This document shows positions 37,358 to 47,965 of a stretch of DNA of 64,000 nucleotides, in pieces. The stretch is from Rothia nasimurium (GTDB lineage: Bacteria > Actinomycetota > Actinomycetes > Actinomycetales > Micrococcaceae), in the NCBI RefSeq assembly GCF_014217215.1, contig NZ_CP056080.1:682001-746000 (forward strand). The letters run 5' to 3'. The translations under genes were made by a program, and so were the position numbers. Under the pieces are notes generated by a model. The model saw nothing but the letters and a program-made list of their open reading frames with translations. It was not told where the DNA came from and ran no database searches. Each line of letters opens with the position of its first letter. Position 1 is the first letter of the stretch.

Positions 37358-39523
37358 GTGCCCCACCCAGCAACCGAGGCCAGACCAGCCACCGGTACCA
37401 TCGCAACCGTCACTCGTTCAGCAGAACGCACCTGGCGCCCCGAGATCCAGGGGCTGCGCGCACTCGCCCTCTTGCTGGTCGCCGCCTACCATTTCTGGTT
37501 TGGTCGTGTATCGGGCGGTGTCGATGTCTTCCTGTTGATTTCGGCGTTTTTGTTGACCGGCTCTTTTGCTCGCAAGATTGAGCAGGGCAAGCTGGTAGGG
37601 CCCGGCACCTGGTTCGGCCTAAAGACTCTGGTGGCCTATTGGGTTCATGTCTTTAAACGTTTGCTACCCCTGGCGTCTATCACCGTTGTTCTGACCCTCT
37701 TGGGCACCTACTTCTTTATTCCGGCAGAGCGTTGGCTGTCGATTGCCGATGAGGCAAAGGCCGTGATTCTGTACCAGCACAATAACTGGTCGATTGAGAA
37801 CGCGGTGGACTACTACGCAGCTGATACCTCCCTGGCCTCCCCATTCCGTCACTTCTGGTCGCTATCGGTTCAGGGACAAATCTATGTACTGTGGCCGGTG
37901 CTGATGGTTGCCCTCGCCCTGGTGTTGGGTAAGCGAATGAGAGACTCTGCCCGTTGGGCTTTAAGCGGTGCCTTTGCAGCCCTCTTTGTGCTGTCCCTGT
38001 CCCACTCGATTGAGGTCACTGCTGCTAACCAGCAGGCGGCCTATTTCGAAACCGAGGCCCGCCTGTGGGAATTCGCGCTGGGTTCCTTGGTGGCTCTCTG
38101 GCTGCCCGTCCTGAAATTACCGCCGCTAGTGCGTGCTGTGCTGGGCTGGGCTGGGATTGCGGCGATTATCGCCTGCGGCTTTGTGCTGGACGTCAACGGC
38201 ACCTTCCCCGGTTATGTGGCGCTGTGGCCCACCCTGGCGGCCTCGCTCGTCATTATCGCCGGAGATACAGGCACCCGGTTCGGGCCGGAAAAACTCCTCA
38301 CCGCCAAACCTCTGCTGGCCCTGGGAGGTTTCTCCTACGCCCTGTACCTGGTGCACTGGCCCATTCTCGTGTTCTACCTATCCCAGACCCGCCAGGAAAA
38401 GGCAGGGTTCTGGGCTGGGCTTGGCCTGCTTCTTCTCTCGGGCGTTATCGCATGGGCTCTGACCCAGCTGGTCGAAAAGCCCCTGCGGGACTGGGCCCTA
38501 CCTAACCGGTCCATGACAGCGGGGCTAGTGACCGGTGCGCTATGCATAGGCCTTGCTTTAGGGCCCTCCTACGCCTGGCAGTCATCCATCTACCGGCAGG
38601 CCGAGCAAGCTGAAGCTAACCGCACCCTCAATAACGTGGGGGCGGCAGTGCTACAGCCCGACTACGAGTACACAGGGGAAGAAGACGCCCCCGTCATCCC
38701 CATCCGTGCCGTGTTCGATGCGGATTGGGCTGACCTGGGCACAGCCTGCACTGACGTGACCCCCGAGCTGGCCGTTCCCGATTCTCTTGCCGGGGACTGC
38801 ACCTACGTCGCCTACTCACCCCAACCCAGCCGAACCATCGTGGCCTGGGGTAACTCCCACATGCAGATGTGGATGACGGCCATGCGTCCGCTCGCCCAAT
38901 CCCAGGGCTGGACGGTCATCGCTCTGACCCGCCCCGGCTGCTTCCTCGGTGAAACCGACAACACCGCCTACGCTAGCGGGTTTGAGTGCGATACCTGGGC
39001 AACAGACAGCGCTGCCTTCATCCAGGATCTTGCCCCCGATACCGTCCTGCTGCACGGCACCAAGTCAGAACCCAACCTGCCCGACACCCCGCTGCTCGAT
39101 GCTGAAAGCCGTATCGCGGAACTTACCGGTGCTGGCATCCAGGTTCTGGGCCTGCGCGACACTCCGCGCATGGAAACCATGCACAAGGACTGCATGGACG
39201 CCTTCGGCACGGCGGACGACTGCGTCATGAGCCCCGGCCAGGACGTCACCGCCAACCCCCTCAGTTCCCTCGAAGAAACCTACCCGGGTTTTGCTGCCCT
39301 CAACCTCTCTGACCTGATTTGCCCCGAGAACGCCTGCCCGGTGTCCATCGGTAACATCTACACCTACTTCGACTACGACCACATCACCGCAACCTATATC
39401 GAAACCCTGGGCCCCTACTTCGACCCGCGCGTGCTCGAAGCCCTGGGAAAAGCCGACGCTAGCTCGCAGGCACATGCCCAACTAGTACCTGCCGGAAGCG
39501 CCCCCTACGAGGCTGTGGAATAG
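37358..39523 (+). CDS. Acyltransferase 3 family membrane protein with SGNH domain (OatA-like)
   Basis: 721 aa. The N-terminal half (about 25-400) is an acyltransferase-3 membrane domain with about ten segments; EIQGLRALALLLVAAYHFWF carries the conserved RALA and H. The C-terminal half (about 440-700) is an extracellular SGNH hydrolase-like domain with VAWGNSHMQMW as the nucleophile block (GNSH in place of GDSH) and FDYDHIT as the catalytic D-H block. The two-domain design is that of OatA-type enzymes that O-acetylate peptidoglycan or surface glycans. The GTG start has AAAGGAGG (37341-37348). Confidence 0.88.
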   Translation: MPHPATEARPATGTIATVTRSAERTWRPEIQGLRALALLLVAAYHFWFGRVSGGVDVFLLISAFLLTGSFARKIEQGKLVGPGTWFGLKTLVAYWVHVFKRLLPLASITVVLTLLGTYFFIPAERWLSIADEAKAVILYQHNNWSIENAVDYYAADTSLASPFRHFWSLSVQGQIYVLWPVLMVALALVLGKRMRDSARWALSGAFAALFVLSLSHSIEVTAANQQAAYFETEARLWEFALGSLVALWLPVLKLPPLVRAVLGWAGIAAIIACGFVLDVNGTFPGYVALWPTLAASLVIIAGDTGTRFGPEKLLTAKPLLALGGFSYALYLVHWPILVFYLSQTRQEKAGFWAGLGLLLLSGVIAWALTQLVEKPLRDWALPNRSMTAGLVTGALCIGLALGPSYAWQSSIYRQAEQAEANRTLNNVGAAVLQPDYEYTGEEDAPVIPIRAVFDADWADLGTACTDVTPELAVPDSLAGDCTYVAYSPQPSRTIVAWGNSHMQMWMTAMRPLAQSQGWTVIALTRPGCFLGETDNTAYASGFECDTWATDSAAFIQDLAPDTVLLHGTKSEPNLPDTPLLDAESRIAELTGAGIQVLGLRDTPRMETMHKDCMDAFGTADDCVMSPGQDVTANPLSSLEETYPGFAALNLSDLICPENACPVSIGNIYTYFDYDHITATYIETLGPYFDPRVLEALGKADASSQAHAQLVPAGSAPYEAVE

Positions 39524-39670
39524 AAACGGCGGGGGAGGGGTTTCACTCAGTACGAACAGGGACGAAACCCGTGATGTGAGCAAGCGGCAGTTAGCTGTCT
39601 GGGCCCTACGCTCGCGCATCGGGGCTAACCCGACTAAGATTAAAACCAGTGTCGCTAAGCGCCCACCTGA

Positions 39671-41215
<1,545 letters not shown>

Positions 41216-41227
41216 ACTGTAGCGGCC

Positions 41228-41268
41228 AGCCCCGGTTCTCTCACCCCTGCGGTGAGGGGCCGGGGCTT
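41228..41268 (+). terminator. Intrinsic terminator after guaB
   Basis: AGCCCCGG (41228-41235) pairs with CCGGGGCT (41260-41267), and CTCACC (41240-41245) with GGTGAG (41251-41256) inside. Confidence 0.8.
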
Positions 41269-41326
41269 CCGAACGTTACCACGCTCGTTTGCACCAACCG
41301 GCCTACCACCGGTGAAAGGAAGATCC

Positions 41327-42454
41327 ATGACCGACATCCAGATTGGTATGTCCAAGCGCGCCCGCCGCACCTACTCACTCGATGAAATCGCCCTGGTACC
41401 TACCCGCCGTACCCGCGATGCCCATGACGTGAACCTTAGCTGGCAGATTGACGCGTTCAAGTTCGACACCCCCATCATCGGTGCCCCCATGGACTCTGTG
41501 ATGTCACCGGCTACCGCCATTGCCCTAGGCAAGCTCGGTGGGCTCGGCGTCCTCAACCTTGAGGGCCTGTGGACCCGCTACGAGGACCCCCAGCCCCTGC
41601 TCGACGAAATCAACGCCCTGCCCGCTGACGATGCCCCCGCCGCCACCCGCCGCATGCAGGAAATCTACGCTGAGCCCATCAAGGCTGAGCTGATTACCGC
41701 CCGCCTGGCAGAGATCCGTGACTCGGGCGTCATTGTCGCCGGCTCACTGACCCCCCAGAACACCCAGGAGTTCTACCAGACCGTGGTCAAGGCCGGCGTT
41801 GATCTCTTCGTGATTCGTGGTGCGGCAGTCTCTGCCCAGCACGTTTCATCCCGCCGCGAGCCCCTTGATCTCAAGAAGTTCATCTACGAACTCGACGTCC
41901 CCGTCATGGTCGGTGGCGTGACCGGTTACACCCCGGCTATGCACCTGATGCGTACCGGTGCTGCCGGTGTGCTGGTAGGTTTCGGCGGCGGTGCCGCCCT
42001 GACCACCCGCCGCGGCCTGGGCATTCAGGCTGCCATGGCCACCGCGATTTCCGACGTTGCTGCTGCGCGTTCTGACTACCTGGACGAGTCCGGTGGCCGC
42101 TACGTGCACGTGATTGCGGACGGCTCCCTGGGTCGCTCCGGCGATATGGTCAAGGCACTGGCGATGGGCGCGGACGCCGTCATGATTGGCGCGCCGCTGG
42201 CCCGCGCAGCCGAGGCTCCCGGCGCTGGCTGGTACTGGGGCAACGAAGCTCACTCAGCTGACTTCCCCCGCGGCATCCGCACCTACCAGGGCACCGTAGG
42301 CTCCCTAGAAGAGGTGCTCTACGGCCCCTCAGCCCACACCGACGGTAGCGCTAACCTGGTGGGCGCTCTCAAGCGAGCACTGGCAACCTGCGGTTACACC
42401 GACCTCAAGTCCTTCCAGCGCATCGACGTCAACGTCACCCCCTACGTCAAGTAG
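41327..42454 (+). CDS. GuaB3-family IMP dehydrogenase-related protein
   Basis: 375 aa, an IMPDH/GMP-reductase barrel without CBS domains. EIALVPTRRTRDAHDVNLSW and the nucleotide-phosphate GGVTGYTPAMHLMRTGAAGVLVG segments are present. The canonical IMPDH cysteine loop (GPGSICTTR) is replaced by GFGGGAALTTRRG, so no catalytic Cys sits in the usual place. Proteins of this type (GuaB3) occur beside guaB across actinobacteria; their reaction is not settled from sequence. The ATG at 41327 was chosen for GAAAGGA (41314-41320). Confidence 0.85.
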   Translation: MTDIQIGMSKRARRTYSLDEIALVPTRRTRDAHDVNLSWQIDAFKFDTPIIGAPMDSVMSPATAIALGKLGGLGVLNLEGLWTRYEDPQPLLDEINALPADDAPAATRRMQEIYAEPIKAELITARLAEIRDSGVIVAGSLTPQNTQEFYQTVVKAGVDLFVIRGAAVSAQHVSSRREPLDLKKFIYELDVPVMVGGVTGYTPAMHLMRTGAAGVLVGFGGGAALTTRRGLGIQAAMATAISDVAAARSDYLDESGGRYVHVIADGSLGRSGDMVKALAMGADAVMIGAPLARAAEAPGAGWYWGNEAHSADFPRGIRTYQGTVGSLEEVLYGPSAHTDGSANLVGALKRALATCGYTDLKSFQRIDVNVTPYVK

Positions 42455-42543
42455 ATGACGTCCCGGCCCCGTGCACCTAGCTGTCCTAGGCGTGCGGGGC
42501 TGACCTGCTTTCGTCCGCCCACCTCACGCTGAAAAGAGCAAAC

Positions 42544-43491
42544 GTGCTAAAAACCGCCCTGACTCCCCGCTGGCTCCTTGGCCTGCTCCTGGTGCTGGCG
42601 CTGGCTAGCGGTTTTGTTATGCTCAGCAAATGGCAAATTAACGCCTCTACCCTGGGGCAGGTCACCGCAGACCCGGCTAAGGATGTGGTGCGCCCCTATA
42701 GTCAGATTCTCCAGCCCCACGACCCGCTGAGCATGACCGAGGCCGATACAGTTGTGGAAGCTACCGGCAGCTACGTGCTGGGCTCCACCTACCTGGTAGA
42801 AAACAAGCTCAAAGACGGGGCTGAAGGCTACTGGCTGGTCAGCCTCTTTGTACCCGATGACAGCCAGCAGGTCAGCACCAGCCTGGGGGAGGGGCCCCGC
42901 GGTATCGTGGTGGCCCGTGCCTGGACCCCCACCGCGGAGATTCCCGCTGAGCCCACCGGCACCGTGACCATCGCCGGGCGGGTTGTGGGTAACGACGCCC
43001 CGCTCACCAGCAAGGACGTCAGCGAAGAGAACCGAGGGAAGGACAAGGTGCTTGCCTCCGCCAACTCCTCTTACCTGACCAACGTCTGGAACACCGCCCT
43101 CTTCAACGGCATCTTGACCCTCGACTCCGAAAGCAGCGGGGCCACCCCCCTCACCGCCCAGGGCACTATCGCCGATACCGCAACCCTGCTCGATAGCAGC
43201 GGCGTACTTCAGCCTATCCGCGCTGACCAGGTCACCGACGAAACCGTTGACTGGCTCAACATCTTCTACGCCCTTGAATGGCTGGTCTTTGCGGGCTTCG
43301 CCCTCTACCTCTGGTACCGCCTGCTCAAAGACTCGGTCGAAAAGACCACCGACCCCACCCTCTACTTCGAGTACGAGGGCGAATACTGGGTCGATGAGGC
43401 CACCGGCCGCCCCTACTACTGGGACCCGGCAGATCAGGCCTACTACTACTTTGATGATATTCCGGACGCCCCCGCCCCGCCCTCCCGCTAA
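42544..43491 (+). CDS. SURF1 family cytochrome oxidase biogenesis protein
   Basis: 315 aa. One membrane segment near the N terminus (about 8-28) and another near residue 238-258 flank an extracytoplasmic domain, the SURF1 layout; the family helps insert haem a into aa3-type oxidase. GYWLVSLFVPD and VVVARAWTPTAEIPAEPTGTV are the core. After the second segment comes an aromatic, acidic cytoplasmic tail of about 55 residues (YFEYEGEYWVDEATGRPYYW onward) not found in most SURF1 proteins. GTG start, followed by the DUF3817 gene. Confidence 0.85.
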   Translation: MLKTALTPRWLLGLLLVLALASGFVMLSKWQINASTLGQVTADPAKDVVRPYSQILQPHDPLSMTEADTVVEATGSYVLGSTYLVENKLKDGAEGYWLVSLFVPDDSQQVSTSLGEGPRGIVVARAWTPTAEIPAEPTGTVTIAGRVVGNDAPLTSKDVSEENRGKDKVLASANSSYLTNVWNTALFNGILTLDSESSGATPLTAQGTIADTATLLDSSGVLQPIRADQVTDETVDWLNIFYALEWLVFAGFALYLWYRLLKDSVEKTTDPTLYFEYEGEYWVDEATGRPYYWDPADQAYYYFDDIPDAPAPPSR

Positions 43492-43562
43492 GGGCAAGCT
43501 GCCCGCAGGCGTCCGCCCACCACCGAACAGACCACCCATACCAGCTAAGGGAGAAACCAGCT

Positions 43563-44114
43563 GTGAGCGAGAACCCCACCCCGCGCCCCACCCACCGCAC
43601 CGACGGTAAGAAAGTTACCCTCGCCGCGGGAACCACCGAAACGAATGCCGCCGGCGGCTTTACCGTGCGCAAGAAATTCGGAGGAACCGAATCCCAGATT
43701 CGTGGGGCCCTCACCTTCTACAAGTGGTGCGCCTGGATTTCAGGTACCTTCCTGCTGCTGCTCGTTGCTGAAATGATTAGCCGCTACATCTTCGGCTACG
43801 ACCTGATCGCCGGTGGCATCGACGCCCAGACCGGTGAAACCGTGGCCCTGGGCTGGCTGAACCTCGAGACCGGCAACCTGCACGGGGGCCTGAACATTTC
43901 CACCTGGATTCTAATCATTCACGGCTGGTTCTATGTCGTCTACCTCTTCTCCTGCTTCCGCCTCTGGCTGCTCATGCGCTGGGCCCTGCCCCAGATGATT
44001 GTCATGGCCCTGGGCGGTGTGGTGCCCTTCCTTTCCTTCATCGTGGAGCGCCGTATCTACGCAGAAACCCTCGCCCTGCTCGATGCTAACCCGCAGGCCA
44101 CCAAACGTTACTAG
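43563..44114 (+). CDS. DUF3817 domain-containing membrane protein
   Basis: 183 aa. After a polar N terminus of about 45 residues, three hydrophobic segments (about 56-76, 115-135, 140-162) form the DUF3817 region; IRGALTFYKWCAWISGTFLLLL and HGWFYVVYLFSCFRLWLLMRW are the conserved parts. The function of the family is unknown. The position between SURF1 and guaA is frequent in actinobacteria. The GTG start follows AGGGAG. Confidence 0.85.
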   Translation: MSENPTPRPTHRTDGKKVTLAAGTTETNAAGGFTVRKKFGGTESQIRGALTFYKWCAWISGTFLLLLVAEMISRYIFGYDLIAGGIDAQTGETVALGWLNLETGNLHGGLNISTWILIIHGWFYVVYLFSCFRLWLLMRWALPQMIVMALGGVVPFLSFIVERRIYAETLALLDANPQATKRY

Positions 44115-44186
44115 GTCTAGCGATTCCCTGCACTAGAATAGAACCCAAGGATTACCCTTCAACCCCAACCGAAAAGGTATATACCT

Positions 44187-45779
44187 GTGACTACCCACAA
44201 CCCCATCGAGGAGCTCGAAGAGCGCCCCGTACTGGTCGTTGACTACGGCGCCCAGTACGCGCAGCTCATCGCGCGCCGCGTGCGTGAGGCCGGTGTCTAC
44301 TCGGAGCTGGTCCCTCACACCATGCCCACCGAGAAGATGCTCGCCAAGAACCCGGCTGCAATTATTCTGTCTGGCGGCCCCTCATCCGTATACGAGGACG
44401 GCGCCCCCAAGGGCGACATCGCCATGTTTGAGGCTGGCGTACCCGTCTTCGGTATCTGCTACGGCTTCCAGGTCATGGCTCAGACCCTCGGCGGTACCGT
44501 CGCTAAGACCGGCCTGCGCGAATACGGCGCAACCGACGCCGTGGTCTGCGCCGAGAACTCTTCCTTCCTGACCGGGACCCCCAAGACCCAGAACGTCTGG
44601 ATGAGCCACGGCGATTCTGTCTCTGAAGCCCCCGCAGGCTTCGAGGTGCTGGCCCAGACCCCCGGTGCAGCCGTTGCAGCCTTCGTCGATGAGAAGCGCA
44701 AGTTCGGTGGCGTGCAGTGGCACCCCGAGGTTAAGCACTCCGACTACGGCCAGGTCGCCCTGGAGAACTTCCTCTTCAACGTCGCTGGCCTTAAGAAGAC
44801 CTGGTCAACCGGCAACATTATCGAAGAGCAGGTCGCTAAGATCCGCGAGCAGGTGGGCGATGACCAGGTCATCTGCGCCCTGTCCGGTGGCGTTGACTCA
44901 TCTGTTGCCGCAGCCCTGGTTCACAAGGCTGTGGGCGACCAGCTCACCTGCTTCTTCATCGACCACGGTCTGCTGCGCGAGGGTGAACGCGAACAGGTTG
45001 AGCAGGACTACGCCTCAACTATGGGCATCAAGGTTGTGACCATCGACGAGTCAGAGCGCTTCCTGGGCGCCCTGGCCGGTATTACCGAGCCCGAAGCTAA
45101 GCGTAAGGCTATCGGCCGCGAATTCATCCGCTCCTTCGAAGCTGCCCAGCGCAAGCTGATTGAAGAGGCCGGTGCTGAAGGTACCGACATCAAGTTCCTG
45201 GTGCAGGGTACCCTCTACCCCGATGTTGTTGAATCTGGTGGTGGCGAGGGCGCTGCGAACATCAAGTCCCACCACAATGTGGGTGGCCTGCCTGATGACC
45301 TGCAGTTTGAGCTGGTTGAGCCCCTGCGTACCCTCTTCAAGGACGAGGTTCGCGCTATTGGCCGTGAGCTGGGTGTTCCTGAGAAGATTGTTGCCCGTCA
45401 GCCCTTCCCCGGCCCCGGCCTGGGCATCCGCGTGATTGGCGAGGTCACAAAGCATAACCTGGATATCCTGCGTGCTGCCGACCTGATTGTGCGTGAGGAA
45501 CTGACTGCCGCCGGTATGGATGAGGAGATCTGGCAGTGCCCCGTGGTGCTGCTGGCAGACGTCCGTTCCGTTGGTGTACAGGGTGATGGCCGTACTTATG
45601 GTCACCCGATTGTGCTGCGCCCGGTGTCGTCTGAGGACGCGATGACTGCTGACTGGTCACGCCTGCCCTATGACCTGCTGGCTAAGATTTCTAACCGGAT
45701 TACGAATGAGGTTGCTGAGGTGAACCGAGTGGTTCTGGACGTGACGTCAAAGCCGCCGGGAACGATTGAGTGGGAATAA
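44187..45779 (+). CDS. guaA: GMP synthase (glutamine-hydrolysing)
   Basis: 530-aa enzyme that aminates XMP to GMP. The glutaminase domain (about 1-210) has the nucleophile C91 in GICYGFQ and its His/Glu partners in GVQWHPE. The ATP-pyrophosphatase P-loop is [15 protein letters not shown]; the C-terminal dimerisation domain ends [15 protein letters not shown] at 44187 with AAAAGG upstream. With guaB it completes the IMP to GMP route. The stop codon lies inside the terminator stem. Confidence 0.98.
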   Translation: MTTHNPIEELEERPVLVVDYGAQYAQLIARRVREAGVYSELVPHTMPTEKMLAKNPAAIILSGGPSSVYEDGAPKGDIAMFEAGVPVFGICYGFQVMAQTLGGTVAKTGLREYGATDAVVCAENSSFLTGTPKTQNVWMSHGDSVSEAPAGFEVLAQTPGAAVAAFVDEKRKFGGVQWHPEVKHSDYGQVALENFLFNVAGLKKTWSTGNIIEEQVAKIREQVGDDQVICALSGGVDSSVAAALVHKAVGDQLTCFFIDHGLLREGEREQVEQDYASTMGIKVVTIDESERFLGALAGITEPEAKRKAIGREFIRSFEAAQRKLIEEAGAEGTDIKFLVQGTLYPDVVESGGGEGAANIKSHHNVGGLPDDLQFELVEPLRTLFKDEVRAIGRELGVPEKIVARQPFPGPGLGIRVIGEVTKHNLDILRAADLIVREELTAAGMDEEIWQCPVVLLADVRSVGVQGDGRTYGHPIVLRPVSSEDAMTADWSRLPYDLLAKISNRITNEVAEVNRVVLDVTSKPPGTIEWE

Positions 45780-45823
45780 CAAAAATTTTCCCCAACAGGG
45801 GAAAATAAAATTTTTGTTATTCC
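45773..45823. terminator. Long terminator hairpin enclosing the guaA stop codon
   Basis: 45773-45789 and 45807-45823 are perfect 17-bp complements (GGAATAACAAAAATTTT on the left). Inside, TTTTCCCC (45786-45793) can instead pair with GGGGAAAA (45798-45805). The TAA of guaA (45777-45779) is in the left arm. Confidence 0.85.
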
Positions 45824-45981
45824 GCGAGCTTGCGAGCGGCATGGACGATTTAGTGCGGCTGCCGTTTGCGGGATAGAAAATCGTAGAGGCGAGAAGCTTG
45901 TGAGCGTAGCGAGCTCCTTGTTGCGTTATTCCGCGAGCTTGCGAGCGGCATGACCGACTTAGTGTGGCTGCCGCTTACGGG
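45817..45981. repeat. Two 56-bp imperfect direct repeats in the guaA-glucosidase gap
   Basis: 45817-45872 and 45926-45981 differ at only about six positions. Each starts TTATTCCGCGAGCTTGCGAG and ends in CGGG, and each contains CCGC/GCGG pairings. A third, shorter related piece (GTGAGCGTAGCGAGCTC) lies between them. No gene is seen here. It looks like an extragenic repeat family. Confidence 0.75.
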
Positions 45982-45994
45982 CCTCGTATACCTG

Positions 45995-46040
45995 AACAGC
46001 CCCCGTCCTTCCCCGTTTAGGGGATTGGGCGGGGGCTGTT
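45995..46040. terminator. Intrinsic terminator beside the VOC remnant
   Basis: AACAGCCCCCG (45995-46005) pairs perfectly with CGGGGGCTGTT (46030-46040), with CCCC/GGGG inside. On the minus strand it would terminate the gene whose remnant lies at 46060-46151. Confidence 0.85.
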
Positions 46041-46059
46041 CTGCGCGTGGGGCTGTGGT

Positions 46060-46151
46060 TTAGCCGCCGAAGTTGATGATCCAGGCGATACCGAACTTGT
46101 CGGTGAGGGAGCCGAAGGTGGCACCCCAGGGGGCCTGGAAGTCCTTGAAAA
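46060..46151 (-). pseudogene. C-terminal remnant of a VOC/PhnB-like glyoxalase-fold protein
   Basis: On the minus strand about 30 codons read [20 protein letters not shown], then IAWIINFGG and a stop at 46062-46060. This is the typical last strand region of PhnB-type VOC proteins (WGxxxGxxTDxFGxxWxxN). The reading frame upstream runs straight into the terminator hairpin at 46160-46214, so the rest of the gene is gone. Its own terminator (45995-46040) is still in place. It marks a deletion or insertion joint at the left border of the alpha-glucoside module. Confidence 0.8.
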
Positions 46152-46159
46152 CAGAAAAG

Positions 46160-46214
46160 ACCATCTAAATCAGAAAAACCCACCTGGTTCGTGGGTTTTT
46201 CCGATTTAGATGGT
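46160..46214. terminator. Terminator after the glucosidase genes
   Basis: Arms 46160-46183 and 46191-46214 pair over 24 bp with one mismatch and a 7-nt loop. The inner part is GAAAAACCCAC/GTGGGTTTTTC. It directly follows the stop of the minus-strand glucosidase gene. Confidence 0.92.
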
Positions 46215-46222
46215 ACCTAGTG

Positions 46223-47962
46223 TTAGGCGGCGATACGGTAGATTCGAGCCTCGTAGGGGCGCAAGGTCAGCTCAGCCCCAGCAGACTGCTCGGCGGCGTC
46301 CGCGTAGTTGGACAGCACCACCTGAGCGTCTGCCCCCTCCAGCACCTGGTAGGAGCGGGTCAGGACGCCGTCGGTAAAGTTAGCGACGACCAGCAGCTTC
46401 TCGCCGTCCCCGTGGCGCTCGTAGGCGTAAACCTCAGAATCTTCAGGGTCCAGGGGCACGAAGGAGGCGTAGACCAGAAGGTCCTTGAGCTCACCGCGGC
46501 GCAGGGCTACCAGCTGCTGGTAGTAGCGCCACAGCGAATCCTCGCGGTTGACCGCTTCAGCCGCGTTAATCTCGGTGTAGTTCTCGTTGAGCCCGATCCA
46601 GGGGGTGCCAGTGGTGAAGCCGGCGCCGGCGTCCGCGCTCCACTGCACGGGGGTGCGGGCGTTGTCGCGGCCCTTGGCGTAAATTAGGGCCATGGCCTCG
46701 TCGGCGCTCATGCGGTCGTGCTCGGTGACCATGTCGGTGTAGAAGTTGATGGAGTCGAGGTCCTTGTAGTCCTCGATCGAGTCGAACTGCACGTTGGTCA
46801 TACCGAACTCTTCACCCTGGTAGATGTAGGGGGTGCCCTGCATACCGTGCAGCACGGTGGCCAGCATCTTGCCGGAGAGCTCCCGGTATTCGGGTGAATC
46901 GTTGCCGAAGCGGGAGACTACGCGGGGCTGGTCGTGGTTGTTCCAGTAGAGGGAGCCCCAGGCCATGCCGTCCAGCTCGGTCTGCCAGGTGTTCAGAATC
47001 TGCTTCATCTCGGTCAGCTCAACGGGCTTGCGGGACCACTTGCCCATGCCGGCCTCAGGGTCAGAGTCCAGGCCCATGTGCTCAAAGTGGAAGATCATGT
47101 GCAGCTCGTCGGTGGTGAAACCGGAGAACCGGACGGCTTCATCGGGGCCGGTGGCGCTCATCTCGCCCACGGTCATGCAGTCGTACTTGTCGAAGGTTTC
47201 CATGTTGAGCTCGTGCATCCACTCGTGCACCTTGGTGCCGTTTTTAATCACGAACGGAATAGACGAGGAGTGCTTTTCGGGGTCGACGCTGGGGTCATCG
47301 GGCAGGCCCTCGGGCTTGGAGATGATGTTGATGGCGTCCAGGCGGAAGCCGTCGACGCCCTTATCGAGCCAGAAGGTGACCAGGTCAAAAATTTCCTGGC
47401 GAACCTTGGGGTTTTCCCAGTTGAGGTCGGGCTGCTTGCGGGAGAACATGTGCAGGTACCACTGGTCGGTGGTTTCGTCGTATTCCCAGGCCGGGCCGCC
47501 GAACTCGCTGCCCCAGTTATTCGGAGGCAGGGGCTTGCCGTCCTCATCGACGCCCGATGAATCCCGCCAGATGTAGTAGTCGCGGTAGTCGTTATCGCGC
47601 GAGGCGCGGGCCTTTTCGAACCATTCGTGTTCGTCTGAGGAGTGGTTGACGACCAGATCCATCAGAATCTTGATGCCGAGGGAGTGGGCGGTTTCGAGCA
47701 TCTGATCGAAGTCGTCCATGGTGCCGAACTCGGGCATGATGGCTCGGTAGTCGCTGATGTCGTAGCCCATGTCATCGTTGGGGGAGGCGAATACCGGGGA
47801 GAGCCAGATGACGTTGATGCCGAGGTCTGCCAGGTAGGGCAGGCGGGCGGTGATACCGGGGATGTCGCCAATGCCGTCGCCGTTGGAGTCGTTAAAGCTG
47901 CGCGGCCAAATCTGGTAGACGACCGCTTCCTTCCACCAGGTCTTTCCTGAGTTATCTGCCAT
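46223..47962 (-). CDS. GH13 alpha-glucosidase (DAIN type, probable alpha-1,4 preference)
   Basis: 579-aa cytosolic GH13 enzyme of the oligo-1,6-glucosidase subfamily. Conserved regions: VVNHSSDEHEW (I), GFRLDAINIISK with nucleophile D209 (II), TVGEMSATG with the acid Glu (III) and WNNHDQP (IV). The residue after the nucleophile is Ala (A210); in related enzymes Ala or Thr there goes with alpha-1,4 bonds and Val with alpha-1,6 bonds, so a maltose-type substrate is inferred. It lies 3 nt after the paralogous gene and is the last gene of the operon. Confidence 0.9.
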   Translation of the reverse strand: MADNSGKTWWKEAVVYQIWPRSFNDSNGDGIGDIPGITARLPYLADLGINVIWLSPVFASPNDDMGYDISDYRAIMPEFGTMDDFDQMLETAHSLGIKILMDLVVNHSSDEHEWFEKARASRDNDYRDYYIWRDSSGVDEDGKPLPPNNWGSEFGGPAWEYDETTDQWYLHMFSRKQPDLNWENPKVRQEIFDLVTFWLDKGVDGFRLDAINIISKPEGLPDDPSVDPEKHSSSIPFVIKNGTKVHEWMHELNMETFDKYDCMTVGEMSATGPDEAVRFSGFTTDELHMIFHFEHMGLDSDPEAGMGKWSRKPVELTEMKQILNTWQTELDGMAWGSLYWNNHDQPRVVSRFGNDSPEYRELSGKMLATVLHGMQGTPYIYQGEEFGMTNVQFDSIEDYKDLDSINFYTDMVTEHDRMSADEAMALIYAKGRDNARTPVQWSADAGAGFTTGTPWIGLNENYTEINAAEAVNREDSLWRYYQQLVALRRGELKDLLVYASFVPLDPEDSEVYAYERHGDGEKLLVVANFTDGVLTRSYQVLEGADAQVVLSNYADAAEQSAGAELTLRPYEARIYRIAA

Positions 47963-47965
47963 GGT

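Noticed and set aside
42547-43539. 330-codon open frame antisense to the SURF1 gene
   Set aside because: It mirrors GC-rich codon structure of the SURF1 and following region, has no ribosome site and a low-complexity Gly/Val-rich product.
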